A stretch of DNA of 64,000 nucleotides from contig CM072340.1 in NCBI GenBank assembly GCA_036874045.1, positions 9,873,001 to 9,937,000 on the forward strand, read 5' to 3'. Of this stretch, positions 44,423 to 56,380 are shown piece by piece; positions within the stretch are counted from its first letter, which is position 1; each line of letters opens with the position of its first letter. Below the pieces are notes generated by a model that ran no database searches, had not been told where the DNA came from, and worked only from the letters and a program-made list of their open reading frames with translations. A program made the position numbers and the translations under genes. This stretch comes from Cymodocea nodosa (lineage: Eukaryota > Streptophyta > Magnoliopsida > Alismatales > Cymodoceaceae).

Positions 44423-46190
44423 GCTGTGATTTTGTGTGTTTAATGTTGTGTATTCTGCATTTATTTTTAGAAAGAAAAAAAAAACAAACAAAACAAACAA
44501 AACAAAATATCAATCCAGTTTGTTGGTATCTGTTCTGGGAAACCAACTGGCTTGCTTGTGAGCCACCAAAGGCATAGGAGCCTAGGTTCCACACAAGACA
44601 CTGATTTATTAACATCTGTTAAATGTTATTTTGTTTTATATTCTGTGTTTATCTGGGAATGAAAAGTTTTTCAGAATCAAAAATCGGAATATGCAGAAAG
44701 AGATACAAATGGAACATGGTATGTAACCAATTACTTATCCTGAATTTTAAATCAAACAAAACTTTATTCATGCCTGCTACAATTACTGTACTTATTGTCA
44801 AAACTTTTACATTGAGGACAATGCAAAATGTAGGTATGGGGGGGAGGTAATTAAAGTAACAGTCATGTAAGTTTGTTAATTAAAGGAATTAAAATGGTAC
44901 TGCAAAGTTTTGAGGAAATTGAAAATTTTTATGAACTTGTTGTAACTATCCGATAATTGAGACTATAAAATTTTTATAAACTGCTTGAATGTTATATTTA
45001 GAAGGCTATAGAAGATGCTATAGAATTTATTATTTATGTAAATCTAGATATAGTATCTTATGATTTTTATGAATTTCATGAGTTTAATAGTTTCACGATT
45101 TTAAAATGAAATCAGAATATTTAATGCTTAATCAGAAAATTATCTAAAGTCCTAAAGGAGCTGAGATGTGAATTCTAGATTAAATGAAACACATATGATG
45201 AAAGATACATTTACTTTGACTGATTGAACTTGTAGAATGATTTATGTGTAGATCTTATTAAACTATAGATAAAGTATGAGCTTATTGTTATGGATTCATA
45301 TTTTTAGTAAATGATAGAAGCAGGATTATATGAGATTGGTGTTTTACTGCATTTGTATTAATGAAAGACGTGCATATACAGTATGTGATTAATGCTTTGT
45401 TTTGTGTGTGCATTTATTTTTAGAAAAAAAAAAAGAAAAAAAAAGAAAAAAAACCTTGAGAGTTTATTGACTTGTTTGATCACGAGCCTTTTGTACTTGA
45501 GCAAATAAGTATGTAAGGATTGTTGACCTGAAAAAGGACTCTGAAAATCTAGCAACCTAAGATCTTGATCAGATCTGGGATTGTTGACTGAAAGCTCGTT
45601 ACATGGGTACATTAGAAAGCTCTTGTATGATTCAAGCTTGTCAAATTAACTTTTAAAGTACACAAAAAAAAGAAAAAAAAAAAAGAAAAAAAAAAGAAAA
45701 AGAAAAAGAAAAAAACATATATTGTTCTGAAAAGATACAAGTATTTTGTGAAATACAGATATCTTATGAATCGAGTATATTTTCTGTTATCTAGAATTGC
45801 TAAAATGTGAATCTGGAATTGACTTTTGAAGTTGTTTAATGGAAATACAATTCATTATTCTACTTGTCTTAATCAGATTGAATTGGATTGTACTTTGATT
45901 CGTATGTTGTTGAAATTTCTTCTAGAAAAACTTATTGGGAAATTCAGGATTACAGATGATGAAAAGAAGAACAAACGATAATATAATTAACACCTATATG
46001 AAGATGATATACTTTGTATGTAATTTACATATATTCTAAATATCTTTGTAGGTTGATTACTAAAACATACAGAATATATGTTTATGCTGAACAGAAAAAA
46101 AAAAAAACAAAAGGGGAAGAATTAATTCTAGCACTTTTTGAAAGACAAATTAATTAGATCTTAGTTTGCTAAGGGACTAGCAAAATTTAG
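44423..46190 (+). other. G2 non-coding region between F-box gene and 3' LTR
   Basis: No gene. An ATTGAGGACAATGCAAAATG followed by TATGGGGGGGAGG (44810-44850) is the Athila-type purine tract and could be an earlier plus-strand primer. 45000-46055 is the block shared with copia A. Long A/G runs at 45421-45456 and 45666-45715. Confidence 0.75.
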
Positions 46191-46202
46191 GTATGGGGGA
46201 AG
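46191..46202 (+). other. Polypurine tract of G2
   Basis: GTATGGGGGAAG directly before the LTR start TGTTTAGAATG. Confidence 0.8.
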
Positions 46203-48089
46203 TGTTTAGAATGAAAAAGTGCATATTATTAACGGTAAAATGATGGTTAATTGCATAATATTTAGCTTATCATATGAGAATTAAGCCATTATGTTATAAT
46301 TGCACTGTTATATGCTTTAATTGAAGAATCTGCTTAATTTTGGGGAATTAATGTTAATTTAGTACATTTATGAACTGTCCGTAAATTGCAGGCTGTGAAA
46401 TTCTTAAGTATCTGAAAATGCATCTAAGCATCGGATAGTTATACTTGTAACTCTCTGAGATGTTATTTTATGTTTAAACTACTACTAGCACGTGTTAAGA
46501 GTTGGTAGATTTACTTATGTTATAACTCGTTAAGTTAGTATAACTACACGCGTTGAGTTACATGAAAATACACTAAGGCAACGTGTTAGGTTAGCGTTAT
46601 AAACTTAAGTTGTTATTTTTGCACGTGTTTTATAGTTAAATCAACGAAGAAAGTCCGTTGAGTTATATGTAACTCCACAGACTATATATTTTCTAATATG
46701 CCACTGTAGCGGTTGCAGGAACAGACAGTTGGAAGGAAAAACCACGTTCGCAAGTATCACGCAAGAATTCAATCGTGTAGGGAGAAAGAAATCATCGTCG
46801 TTGATCTGAAGGAAGGAAATCCAACCGATCATTCAAGCAGAAGCAGTTACCACTGAAGAAATATAAAAGAAAAGAAGAAAAAAAGAAAGAGTGTGATCGA
46901 TGAACGGCCAATGTATATAGAGGAGGAGCACCGAGCTTTCTATAGACAGTATCGGTGATTCTCCAAAATATCACACCAACCATCGTTATCACCACCATAA
47001 TTACCTATCATCGGAGATCTGTGAGGATACTTGCTTGATGTGAGGTCGATTCCGAGCCAAACATAGTGCCTGACAACCATTGTGAGGAGTGATCGCGTCG
47101 CGGGAAGGGAAGATATTTTCACCAAGCGCCAACTCATATTTTAGAAGATCGTAAAGCTTTTAGCCTTGGCTTCGGGTTGATGCCTGTATGCTGAAGAGGA
47201 GATCATCTTGCAATTCTGGACTCGCGATTCTGTAGGGAAAGGAGACAGAATTGTAAGTGGTTTAATTTTCAGTGGTGTAATCATGTTATAAGTAGTGTCG
47301 GAAGTATTTACTATCAAGTGAGATTACTTTACATTTCACCTTTCGCCCATCACATCAAAACAAAAATACCAAAAACAATTTATCTTTGTTTGTATGTTGT
47401 ATTTGAGTGTTGTATTGTTTGTGTTGTATCGTGATTAATGTTATTTGTATCAGTTTTGTGATTGTTTTATGTTAGTTTTAATTTTACAGTTTATTGAAAT
47501 TGGTTCGTACAAAACAACTTAAAGATTTTAATGGTTACTATTTGAATCATCTGAATGTTAGTATTGCTTAATGATAAATCCAATGTTAACTAGCATTAAA
47601 AATCTTAATTGATGTTATTTACAATCTGTGGAATCGCCCAATGGTTGGCTGAATTCCTCTATAAATAGCAGTATTATATAGAAGAGACAGGCTCGTGGAG
47701 TTAACTTAAGTCCACGAGGATAGTCCGTTGAGTTATCCATAACTCAACGAACTTAGTCCATTGAGTTATCCATAACTCAATGAACTTAGTCCGTTGAGTT
47801 AACTGTAACTCAACGGAGTGCTTATTGAATATAAATTTGAATTGTTCACAATCAAACATTTCTTAAATTTGTTAGCAATTCCCTGTGGGATTGACCTATA
47901 CTTGCACACTGATACAATAGACACTGTGCACTTGCAGTTAAAGTACAAATTGGAATTAATATCTAAATTGTATTAAAGGTTTTTTGTTTACTTCTAAAAG
48001 AAAGAATAGGCATAAAGATAAATTAACTAAGTAAAAATAGAAGTAACAAATCCAAGTTTTTCTAGTGTAGTGTTGGGAAAACACGAACA
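46203..48089 (+). repeat. G2 3' LTR (gypsy G)
   Basis: 1887 bp, TGTTTAGAATG to CACGAACA. It has TCGGATAGTTA motifs, a 107-bp block shared with copia-A LTRs (46521-46627), and a TATAAAAG box (about 46862). Repeated inverted CCGTTGAGTTA/TAACTCAACG units lie at 47700-47820. It is followed at 48090 by copia-A sequence equal to 12061 on. Confidence 0.9.
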
Positions 48090-48831
48090 AGATACATTCT
48101 TTTATTCTCCTTGAATTAATCACATTGAGTTCAAAGTTGTGTTTTGATTCATATACACTAGGAATTGATTCTGGAAATCATTTTTGATGATGTTAGAATA
48201 ACGGAAGTCTCTGAAAAGAAAATTTAAAAGTATAGTTATACTTAACATCTATTGTCACTACAAGTATATTTTGTATTTTGATTGAATATATTTGAAGTAT
48301 ATTTGTAGGGGGAGGATTACCAATGTCGAAAACAGATTAATATAATTTATAATACAAATCTTGGTTAATCTGAATTAATGTCCTCTTAAAATATTGATGA
48401 AATAATTTAAAAAGACAAAAAAACTATTTTAGATTCAAAGGACAAAAATGTTTGAATAGTTTACAATGTTCTCAAGATAATGTTAAGTTTAGCATGTGTG
48501 TTGTTTTCGGAACGTTTCAATTGGAAGCATCTGAAAATTGTTTTAAGTGTACTAACTAGACGTTATATTAGATAAGGTAACATGTAAAATTGCCTCTAGA
48601 CAGCGTTTTACTCGTTAGGTTAGTTAACTCAACGAGTTCTACTTCAATATTTCGGGTACCTTGATTGAACAAACTTTATTCAATATTTAGTTAATATCTA
48701 AATTCGACTTCTATCACGTTGCGTTACTCACCTAAAAACCCTATTTAAACACTTATTACACGGGCACTTAGGTTATTTGTAAACTTTGTCAAGAAAATCT
48801 TTCCTGCTTGTTGTTGTTACAACCTGCGACA
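48090..48831 (+). promoter_or_regulatory. A3 post-RNase H remainder and aORF promoter region
   Basis: Equals 12061-12801 of A2. Internal purine tract AGGGGGAGGA (about 48308-48317), ACTCGTTAGGTTAG and TTAACTCAACGAGTT (about 48610-48637), TATTTAAAC box at 48742, ATG at 48832. No gene. Confidence 0.6.
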
Positions 48832-51102
48832 ATGGTCTCCAAGTTCTACAAAGGTCATGGCAGAGGAAAAGGCAAAAGCAGAGGAGATGCAAAAGGAAAA
48901 GAAATAGAAAATGATGAAGTTCCACGCACTTGGTTCAAGAAAAAATTTCAAGTGGACAAAAGGTTAGCAGAAATTTATAGAGATTACTTCTTTTCTGAAG
49001 AAATACTAGATGAAGTTAGACATGAACTTCAACATACTGATGCAAATATTACATACATGAGTATTCGTAGTAAATTTGATAGAGAATACAAAATGAAATG
49101 TGCTGAGATTGCATTTCTCGAGCAGTATGCAAAATATTTGGAAAAAGGTGTAGGTACTTCAACTAGAACTCCTCAAATACCAATAAACAGTACTAGACTA
49201 CATGCATTTGAGGAAGAGCATGAATCAGCTATCCCTACTCCTTTATATTCAAAACAAGTAGAATCAAATATTGCTGTAGACAAAACAAAAGTAGACAGTC
49301 TTCGAAAGGCCATAACAATAGAGAGTGCCTTAGAAGAATTAAAGCAGAAAACTTTTATGGAACAATTTCAGAAGAAAATAGCAATACTTCAAGAAGAGCG
49401 ATTCACTTGTTATAGAAGAAGAAAAATTAGAAAAATTATGTCTAAGGAAACAAAGTCTATTGTAAAAGGAAAATCAAATGAAAATTTATTTCCGAATGAC
49501 AATGTATGTCTAGACATTGTACCTTATTGTCCATCTGATAAACTCATCAGTTCCGAACACACTGAAACTGATGAAGATAATGAGACTTTATTTTCCCTTG
49601 CTAGAAAGCTTGAGAAGAAATACAAGTCAAATATAAGCTCAAGTTTTTCTATTAGTACAAGTCCTGATGATGCATAAATTGACAAATCAGAGCATCAAGC
49701 ACTTGACATTGAACAAGTTGTTGCAGATATAATTGAAAATGTTGAGGCAGTAACTAGTTCACAAGCTAAATTGTCTGGAGTAGTAGATATTGGAAATGTT
49801 AAGACTCCAAAAGAGCTAAAAGTTAACCAGCCTTCTATAGAATCTATAAAAGTAGAGTCTGAGAATTCACAACATGAATCAATTGAAATATCTGTTGAAC
49901 AAAATGAACAATTACAGACAGATACATCGATTGTAGAATTTATGGAAACATTGAACTCTGATCATTCTATAGAAACTAAACAGATGAATGTTGAGCATAT
50001 TGAAGATGTTCCTAACACTGTTGAAGTTGAAGAATCAAGCTTACCTGAGCAGCTTCAAGATAATATTTTGGAAGAGGAACAACATGACATTCATTTTGAA
50101 GAAGAGGTTCCTGAAGATGAATTAAACTCTGAATCATAGCTTCAGGTATCACCTTCTTTGTGTATAGTATTACAAATTCAAGGTAATGCAATTCATTTTA
50201 GATTTGAAGAAGCATTGCAGAAATACAATAATCAGATTACATGTTAGATTTTGCATGCTCGTCCAATAAAGTTCAGAAATTTGATGGAAATAAGAGATCT
50301 TTTTGAGTTTCAATGCCTCATTCAATTCTTGCCAGTAGGAACGAAATGGAAGCAATACAAAGAGCTTATTGCACCTTTTTATAGCAATCTGGTCAAGAAT
50401 GGAAATTTTCTGAAAACTCAAATAAATCAACAGGAGTTTATATTGTCTCCTAAGTTAATTTTTGAAGTTTTGGGATTAAAGAATGAAGGTGTTGTTGTTA
50501 CGAACAGATTTGACATGATTAGTCAATTGGAATGGAACATTCAGTCTTTATCAAAAATTCCAGATGTATATTCTGAAATGAGATTAATGGAAAATCTGAA
50601 TGCAGAGGCAATGTTTATTGCAAATATATTGCATGCAAATTTATTTCAAAGAGTTGGACATAATTTGAAAGTCAGCAGAAGCTGTTTATATGCAACTTAT
50701 GGCTTGCTGAATAGAATTCAAATCAATTAGTTTGATGTTTTTACTTCTCAACTACAGCATATGAGTTCAAAGTTATTTTATGGTGATGTTGTATGTAGAA
50801 TTCTTGCAAGCCAATTGAATTTATCCAATTGGCCCTCTAAAACTAAAGGCATGAGAGCATTTAGTGTTAAAGATTTGCAAAAATTTCAGGCCATGCATAA
50901 ACTTAAAAGACAACCACAACAACAACTTGACTGTACAGACCATATACAACAACAACAACAAAGTTATTCAGTTCAAGCAGAACAGCAAACCCAGCTACCT
51001 CCTGACTTAGATGCAGTGCTTAACGACATCAGAAATGATATTAGGCATCTAGGAGATAAAATATATAATGCTATAAGTGATATACTTAGGAGGGCTCGAT
51101 AA
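48832..51102 (+). pseudogene. Copia-A aORF, best copy (A3)
   Basis: 757 codons in a single frame with only four stops (49675, 50137, 50224, 50728; the last replaces a Trp codon). No frameshift. N-terminus MVSKFYKGHGRGKGK is basic and could bind RNA or DNA. About 49150-49450: helical Lys/Glu-rich part with RRRKIRKIMSKETK, a possible nuclear signal. About 49680-50130: acidic. About 50240-50850: transposon-protein domain (RPIKFRNLMEIRDLFEFQ, APFYSNLVKNG, LSPKLIFEVLGLKNEG, ANILHANLFQRVGHN, KLFYGDVVCRILAS). Gln-rich stretch, then helix LNDIRNDIRHLGDKI. It is the counterpart of the gypsy aORF. Not a typical envelope: no signal peptide or membrane segment seen. Confidence 0.85.
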
Positions 51103-51237
51103 TTATTTTTATTTGTTTCTGAATACAAAATGTAATGTTTGTATTTTTTTGTTTGATTCATTGAACAATACATTTTTCTGTAAATGTGTTCAATTATTAT
51201 TCTTGCTTACATAAATTGTTGTTGTAAATATATCTCT

Positions 51238-51271
<34 letters not shown>

Positions 51272-51579
51272 TCTGTAATTATCTTTTTGATTAATGACAA
51301 AAAGGGGGAGAAATATTAATTGCATATATTATAAAGGGAGATGATATTTAAATGGTTATTGTAATCTGATAGATGATAATTAAAAAACTGATACTTATAT
51401 AATTATTGACATATGAGAGTTTTAGTTCTAAGAGGTGAAATTTACACAAACAATAGAAATAAGCTTAAGTGAACTTAAGTCAACAAACAAGTTTGTTGAA
51501 TTAAAAGTTAACCCAACAAAGGTACTTTGTTGAGTTAAATATATTTCATAATTGAATTAATATGGTTTTGTCATCATCA
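51103..51579 (+). other. A3 non-coding 3' region with hairpins
   Basis: No gene. A TA run (51240-51270), first AAAAAGGGGGAG tract (51299-51311), hairpins at 51481-51498 and 51510-51536 as in A1 and A2. Confidence 0.75.
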
Positions 51580-51592
51580 AAAAGGGGGAGAT
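51580..51592 (+). other. Polypurine tract of A3
   Basis: AAAAAGGGGGAGAT before the LTR start TGTTGAGT. Confidence 0.85.
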
Positions 51593-53376
51593 TGTTGAGT
51601 ATTTTGTTTTGATGATGTGTGCTGAATGAAAATAATCATATTTGCTCAATTACTATTGCTTGTGAAAAGAAATTAAAATCATCAATTAATATAGAAAAAG
51701 CTTACTAACATAAATACTTGTTTGTATTGGATCTAAAGTTAATAAGTAGTTGTTTCGTTGCATTAATTTCTCATTTAACTAAACGTTAAGTTAATGTGTA
51801 TTTTTATTGAAAAGCATGATATGTTTTAAAGTTATATCTTCTATATCATGAATAGTGCACGTTTAGACAACTCGTTAAGTTAGAGTTTTGTTTGTATAGA
51901 GGTCACGTGAGAACTCGTTAAGTTAGAGGCTTAAAGGTTAAAATAGGTCATGTGAGAACTCGTTAAGTTAGTGAGTAAAAGAATAGACGAACTCGTTAAG
52001 TTAGTGTTATACACGTGGTGAAATTATAAGTTACGAATGTTGTATTGTATCATGTGAGGTGCACTTGTTTAACTCGTTAAGTTAGCATAACTAAACACGT
52101 TGAGTTGCTATATTAAACACTAAGGCAACGCGTTAGGTTAGCGTTATAAACTTAAGTTGTTATTTTTGCATGTGGTAAAATTCTTATTATAAAAACATTT
52201 GTTTATTGTTGAATCGGTGAGTTAAACATTTTCGGAGACTTACAACCGTAACTATCCGAAACTTAAACTATTTTCGGTGAGTTATCGTTTAACCTTCCGA
52301 AAGAAAGGTTAAGTTGGTTCGTAGAGTTAGTGTAACACCACAGACTTAGTTCGTTGAGTTAACTACGGTACTTGTCACGTGAAATGGCACATGAGGAACT
52401 CGTTAAGTTAGAAATGTTAAGTTATATATATATACTTGTGTTACTCGTTTAGTTAACATTAAAGTAACGACTTCTTATTACGCTTGATGAAAGATTTTGG
52501 ACGAGAAAGTTTATTTTGCAGGAAATTTTTCAGAGATCCAGGACTGATGATTAAAGAAAATTCGAAATGTCAACGTGGGTCAGAACGTGTGTATTTCGAT
52601 GAAGGAAAAAGAAAAGACGTGAAGAAGTGGAAAACTGGTAGTGGTTAAACATGAAGGATATGCACGAAATGAAGATACAGTATAAAAGGCATAGAATTCT
52701 CGTTGATCAAATGAATCATTGCACACAAAACAAAAAATCTTTTCAAGGATCAAACTATCCCTGTACACCAAAAGAAAAATCTTTTTTGGGGATTAAAAAC
52801 ACCTCTTCGGGGAAAAGCTCTCAGGTGGAAGAAAATTCAATGAAGCAGAAAAATGTAAGATATATGTCATTGAAGATTTGAAGTATCAGGTGGAAGAAAA
52901 TTCAATGAAGTAGAAAAAGGTAAGATATATGTCATTGAAGATTTAAAGTCTCAAGTGAAACAAAATTCAGTGAAGTAGAAAAAGGTATTATTTATGTCAC
53001 TGAATATTTAAAGTATCAGAGAAAGCAAATTCGGTGAAGTAGAAAAGGACAAGATATTTGTCATTGAAGAATTGCTGAAGAAGAAAAAGAAGAAGAAGAA
53101 AGATCTCAAATAGGGAGAAATGTTTTAAATTTTGCAAATTAGTTTTCTCTGTTTGTAGTTATAAAATTGTTTAGATGATACATGGTATCGAGATATAATT
53201 GCATATACAATTTCTTAGGAGAATTGAATTGTATATTGTAATTGAAACCTTAAATAAAAATGATTTTATGAAAACAATGTCTCGACTTGTTTTTGAGTTT
53301 TAAAGTTTCAATTATATTTCAGAAAATATTGAAAAACACAATTCACCCCCCTCTTGTGTAGCCATACGATCCTACA
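51593..53376 (+). repeat. A3 3' LTR (copia A)
   Basis: 1784 bp, TGTTGAGTATT to CGATCCTACA, both termini intact. It contains CTCGTTAAGTTAG units, CACGTG boxes, the 52070-52174 block shared with gypsy LTRs and a TATAAAAGG box near 52679. It abuts a gypsy LTR that lacks its first about 98 bases. Confidence 0.92.
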
Positions 53377-55233
53377 AATTGCACTGTTATATGCTTTAAT
53401 GAAAGAATCAGCATAATTTCAAGAAATTAGTGTTGATTAAGTATACTTCTGAATTGTTGGTAAGTTACAGGCTTTGAAATTCTTAAGTATCTGAATTTTC
53501 TATTATTTCGGAGAGTTATATTGCGTGTACCGAATAGTTATGTTTTAAACGCTTAAAGAATATTTTATTATTTCCTAGAGCACACATGTTGAAACCTTAA
53601 TTTATGACTTAAGTGGATTTTCAATAAGTTATCTACTAACTATCTGAAATGTGTCTGAGCATCGGATAGTTAGGTTTGCAAGTATCCATAATATCTTTTT
53701 ATCATAAAACTGCCTGACACATGTCGCATTCTGGAAACTTGATATAAGTTATCTTTCGAAAGGTTAGGTACTAACTATCTGAAATGCATATAAGTTTTGG
53801 ATACTTATAGTTATAACTATCTGAAACATCTAAACTCGTTAAGTTATTTCTTTATTACATGTGTTTTATAGTTAAATCAATGAAGTAAGTCCATTGAGTT
53901 ACACTAACTCCACGGACCATTTATTTTCTAATATGCCATTGTAGCAGTTGTAGAAATAGGAAATTCAAAGGAAAACCATGATTGCACGTATCACATAGGA
54001 ATTCACTTATGGAATGAAGAGGAAATCACCATCATTGATATGAATGAAGAAAATCCAACCGATCATTTAAGCAGAAGTAGTTATTACTGAAAAAATATAA
54101 AAAAAGAGGAGAAAGACGAGGTGTGTGTGTGTGTAGGTAGAGAACCACACTAACTATAGAAAGCATTGGAAGTTCCCTAAAGTCCCACACCACCACCAAA
54201 ATCACCAACCATTGGAGGTCTGTGAGGATACTTTCTAGATGTCGAGTCGATTTCGAGCCAAACACGGTGACTAACAACCACTATGAGGAGTAATCATGTC
54301 GTAGGAAGGGAAGCCATTTTCACCAAGCACCAACTCATATCTTAGGAGATCGTAAAGCTTCTAGCCTTGGTTTCGAGTTGATGCCAATATGCTGAAGAGG
54401 AGATCATCTTACAATTCTTGATTCGCGATTCTATAGGGAGAGAAGGCAAGATTGTAAGTAATTAAGTTTTCAGTGGTGTAATCACGTCGCATGTAGTGAT
54501 AGAAGTTTTTACTATCGATAGAGATTTTTACATTTCACCTTTCGCTCATCTTCAAGAACATATCAAAACAAAAATACCAAAAACAACAAATTATCTGTGT
54601 TTACATTTAGTATTAAAGTGTTGTATTGTTTGTTTTGTATCATGATTAATGTTATCATTGTCAATATTGTGAATGTTTTATGTTTGTTTGATTCAAAAAA
54701 TAGAAAATAGTTTTACAGTTTACTGAAATTGAATTGTCCCAGATACTTAAAGATTTTAATGGTTATTGTTTGAAATATCTAAATGTTAGTATTGCTTAAT
54801 GACAAATTTAATATTAACTAACATTAAAGAGTTTAATTGATGTTATTTACATTATGTGGAACCGCCCAATGGTTGGCCGAATTCCTCTGTAAATAGTAGT
54901 ATTTAACTAGAAAGGTAGGCTCGTGGAGTTAACTTAAGTCCATGAGGTTAGTCCATTGAGTTAACCATAACTCCACGGACTAAGTTCGTTGTGTTAACTG
55001 TAACTCAACAAAGTGTTTAACTAAACACATATAAACTCCAATATAAAAATTAGAATAGTACACAATTCTTACTCAATCTTTGTGGGATTGATCTATACTT
55101 GCACACAAATACAATATACACTGTGCACTTGCAGTTAAAATACAAATTGGACTTAATATCTAATTTGTGTGAAAGGTTGTTTGTTTACTTCTAAGAGAAT
55201 TTATTAATATAGGCATAAAAACAAAATAAAACA
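53377..55233 (+). repeat. Gypsy-G LTR G3, 5' truncated
   Basis: Matches 46301-48089 of the G2 LTR. It carries more TCGGA..AGTTA units (53510-53830) than G2 and a GT run (54120-54134). It ends AAAACA at 55233. It is then joined to copia-B RT sequence, with no gypsy internal region. Confidence 0.85.
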
Positions 55234-55253
55234 AGTTTATGATGTGACTTAAC

Positions 55254-56380
55254 AACCCCAAATAGTTTACAAGCTTAAAAAGGCACTATATGGCCTTAAA
55301 CAAGCCCCTAGGTCTTGGTATGAAAGATTATCCAAATTTCTTATAGAAAAAGGGTATTCTATGGGAAAGGCAGATCACACTCTTTTTATCAAAAAGGTCG
55401 AAAAAGATATATTGGTAGTTCAAATCTATGTAGATGACATTATATTTGGAGCAATAAATGATAAATTAGTTGAGTCTTTTTCAAATGACATGACTAATCA
55501 ATTTGAAATGAGTATGACGGGTGAACTATCATTTTTCCTAGGCTTACAAATTAAGCAATTAGAATAGGGTACTTTTATTTCACAAGAAAAATATACTCGA
55601 GATTTATTAAAGAGGTTCAGATTAGACAACACTAAAATAAAGAATACACTAATGAGTACTATCACTAAGTTGGATAAAGATGACTCTAGAAAAACTATAG
55701 ATATAAAACAATATAGAAGTATGATTGGTGCATTACTTTATTTAATAGCTAGCCGACCAGATATTATGTTTAGTATGTGTACTTGTGCTAGATATCAATC
55801 TAATCCTAAGGAATCACACCTACTTGTTGTTAAACAAAATTTTAAATATCTATTAAGAACCATCAATTTCGGATTGTTTTACTTTAAACACAGTTCTTTA
55901 AATTTAATAGGTTATAGTGATGTTGATTTTGCAAGATGTAAGTTTGAAAGAAAAAACACTAGTGTCACCTGTCAATTATTAGAAAATTCTTTAGTGTCAT
56001 GGTTTAGCAAAAAGCAAAATTGTGTAGCATTATCTACAATTGAAGCTAGAAAATATATAGCTGCTACACTTTGCTGTGCTCAAATCCTGTGGATTAGACA
56101 AACTTTAAAGGATTTTAATTTAGCCTATGAACTAACTAAAATTTTCTGTGATAGTAGATCTACAATAAGTTTGTCCAAAAATCCTGTTTTACATTCATGA
56201 GCTAAATATATAGAAGTTCAACATCATTTTCTAAGGGATAATGTGATAAAAGGAAAATTAATATTAAATTTTGTTCCTACCATAAAACAATTAGCAAATC
56301 TATTTATAAAACCCTTAGATGAGAATACCTTTTCAAAATTACGATTAAAACTTGGTATCTGTAGGTTTTCTAATGTTTAA
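55254..56380 (+). pseudogene. pol: Copia-B reverse transcriptase and RNase H, 5' truncated
   Basis: Frame 2: VYKLKKALYGLKQAPRSWYE (55265), catalytic YVDDIIFGA (about 55430), FFLGLQIKQLE, LLYLIASRPDIMF (about 55730). RNase H: SWFSKKQNCVALSTIEA (about 55998; the usual Glu-Tyr after it is Arg-Lys-Tyr), IFCDSRSTI. End FSNV, TAA at 56380. Stops at 55565 and 56198. About 60% similar by eye to the copia-A protein, so a distinct family of the same SIRE/Maximus-like group. Confidence 0.88.

Larger units (their letters stand above)
33498..48089 (+). mobile_element. Gypsy-G element G2, Athila-like, nearly complete, with F-box gene
   Basis: Order: partial 5' LTR, tRNA-Asp-like primer site, zinc knuckle, protease, RT, RNase H, integrase, spacer, aORF, gag core, F-box gene, non-coding block, polypurine tract, 3' LTR. 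About 14.6 kb remains of an estimated 16 kb. Copia-A sequence lies on both sides (A3: 33257-33497 and 48090 on), so G2 inserted into A3. About 630 bp of A3 and the first about 1.4 kb of the 5' LTR were later lost. Confidence 0.9.
48090..53376 (+). mobile_element. Copia-A element A3, 3' half
   Basis: Second part of the element interrupted by G2: internal non-coding part, aORF, hairpins, polypurine tract, 3' LTR. With 32356-33497 it forms a copia-A copy that, like A1, has no gag-pol. Confidence 0.85.
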
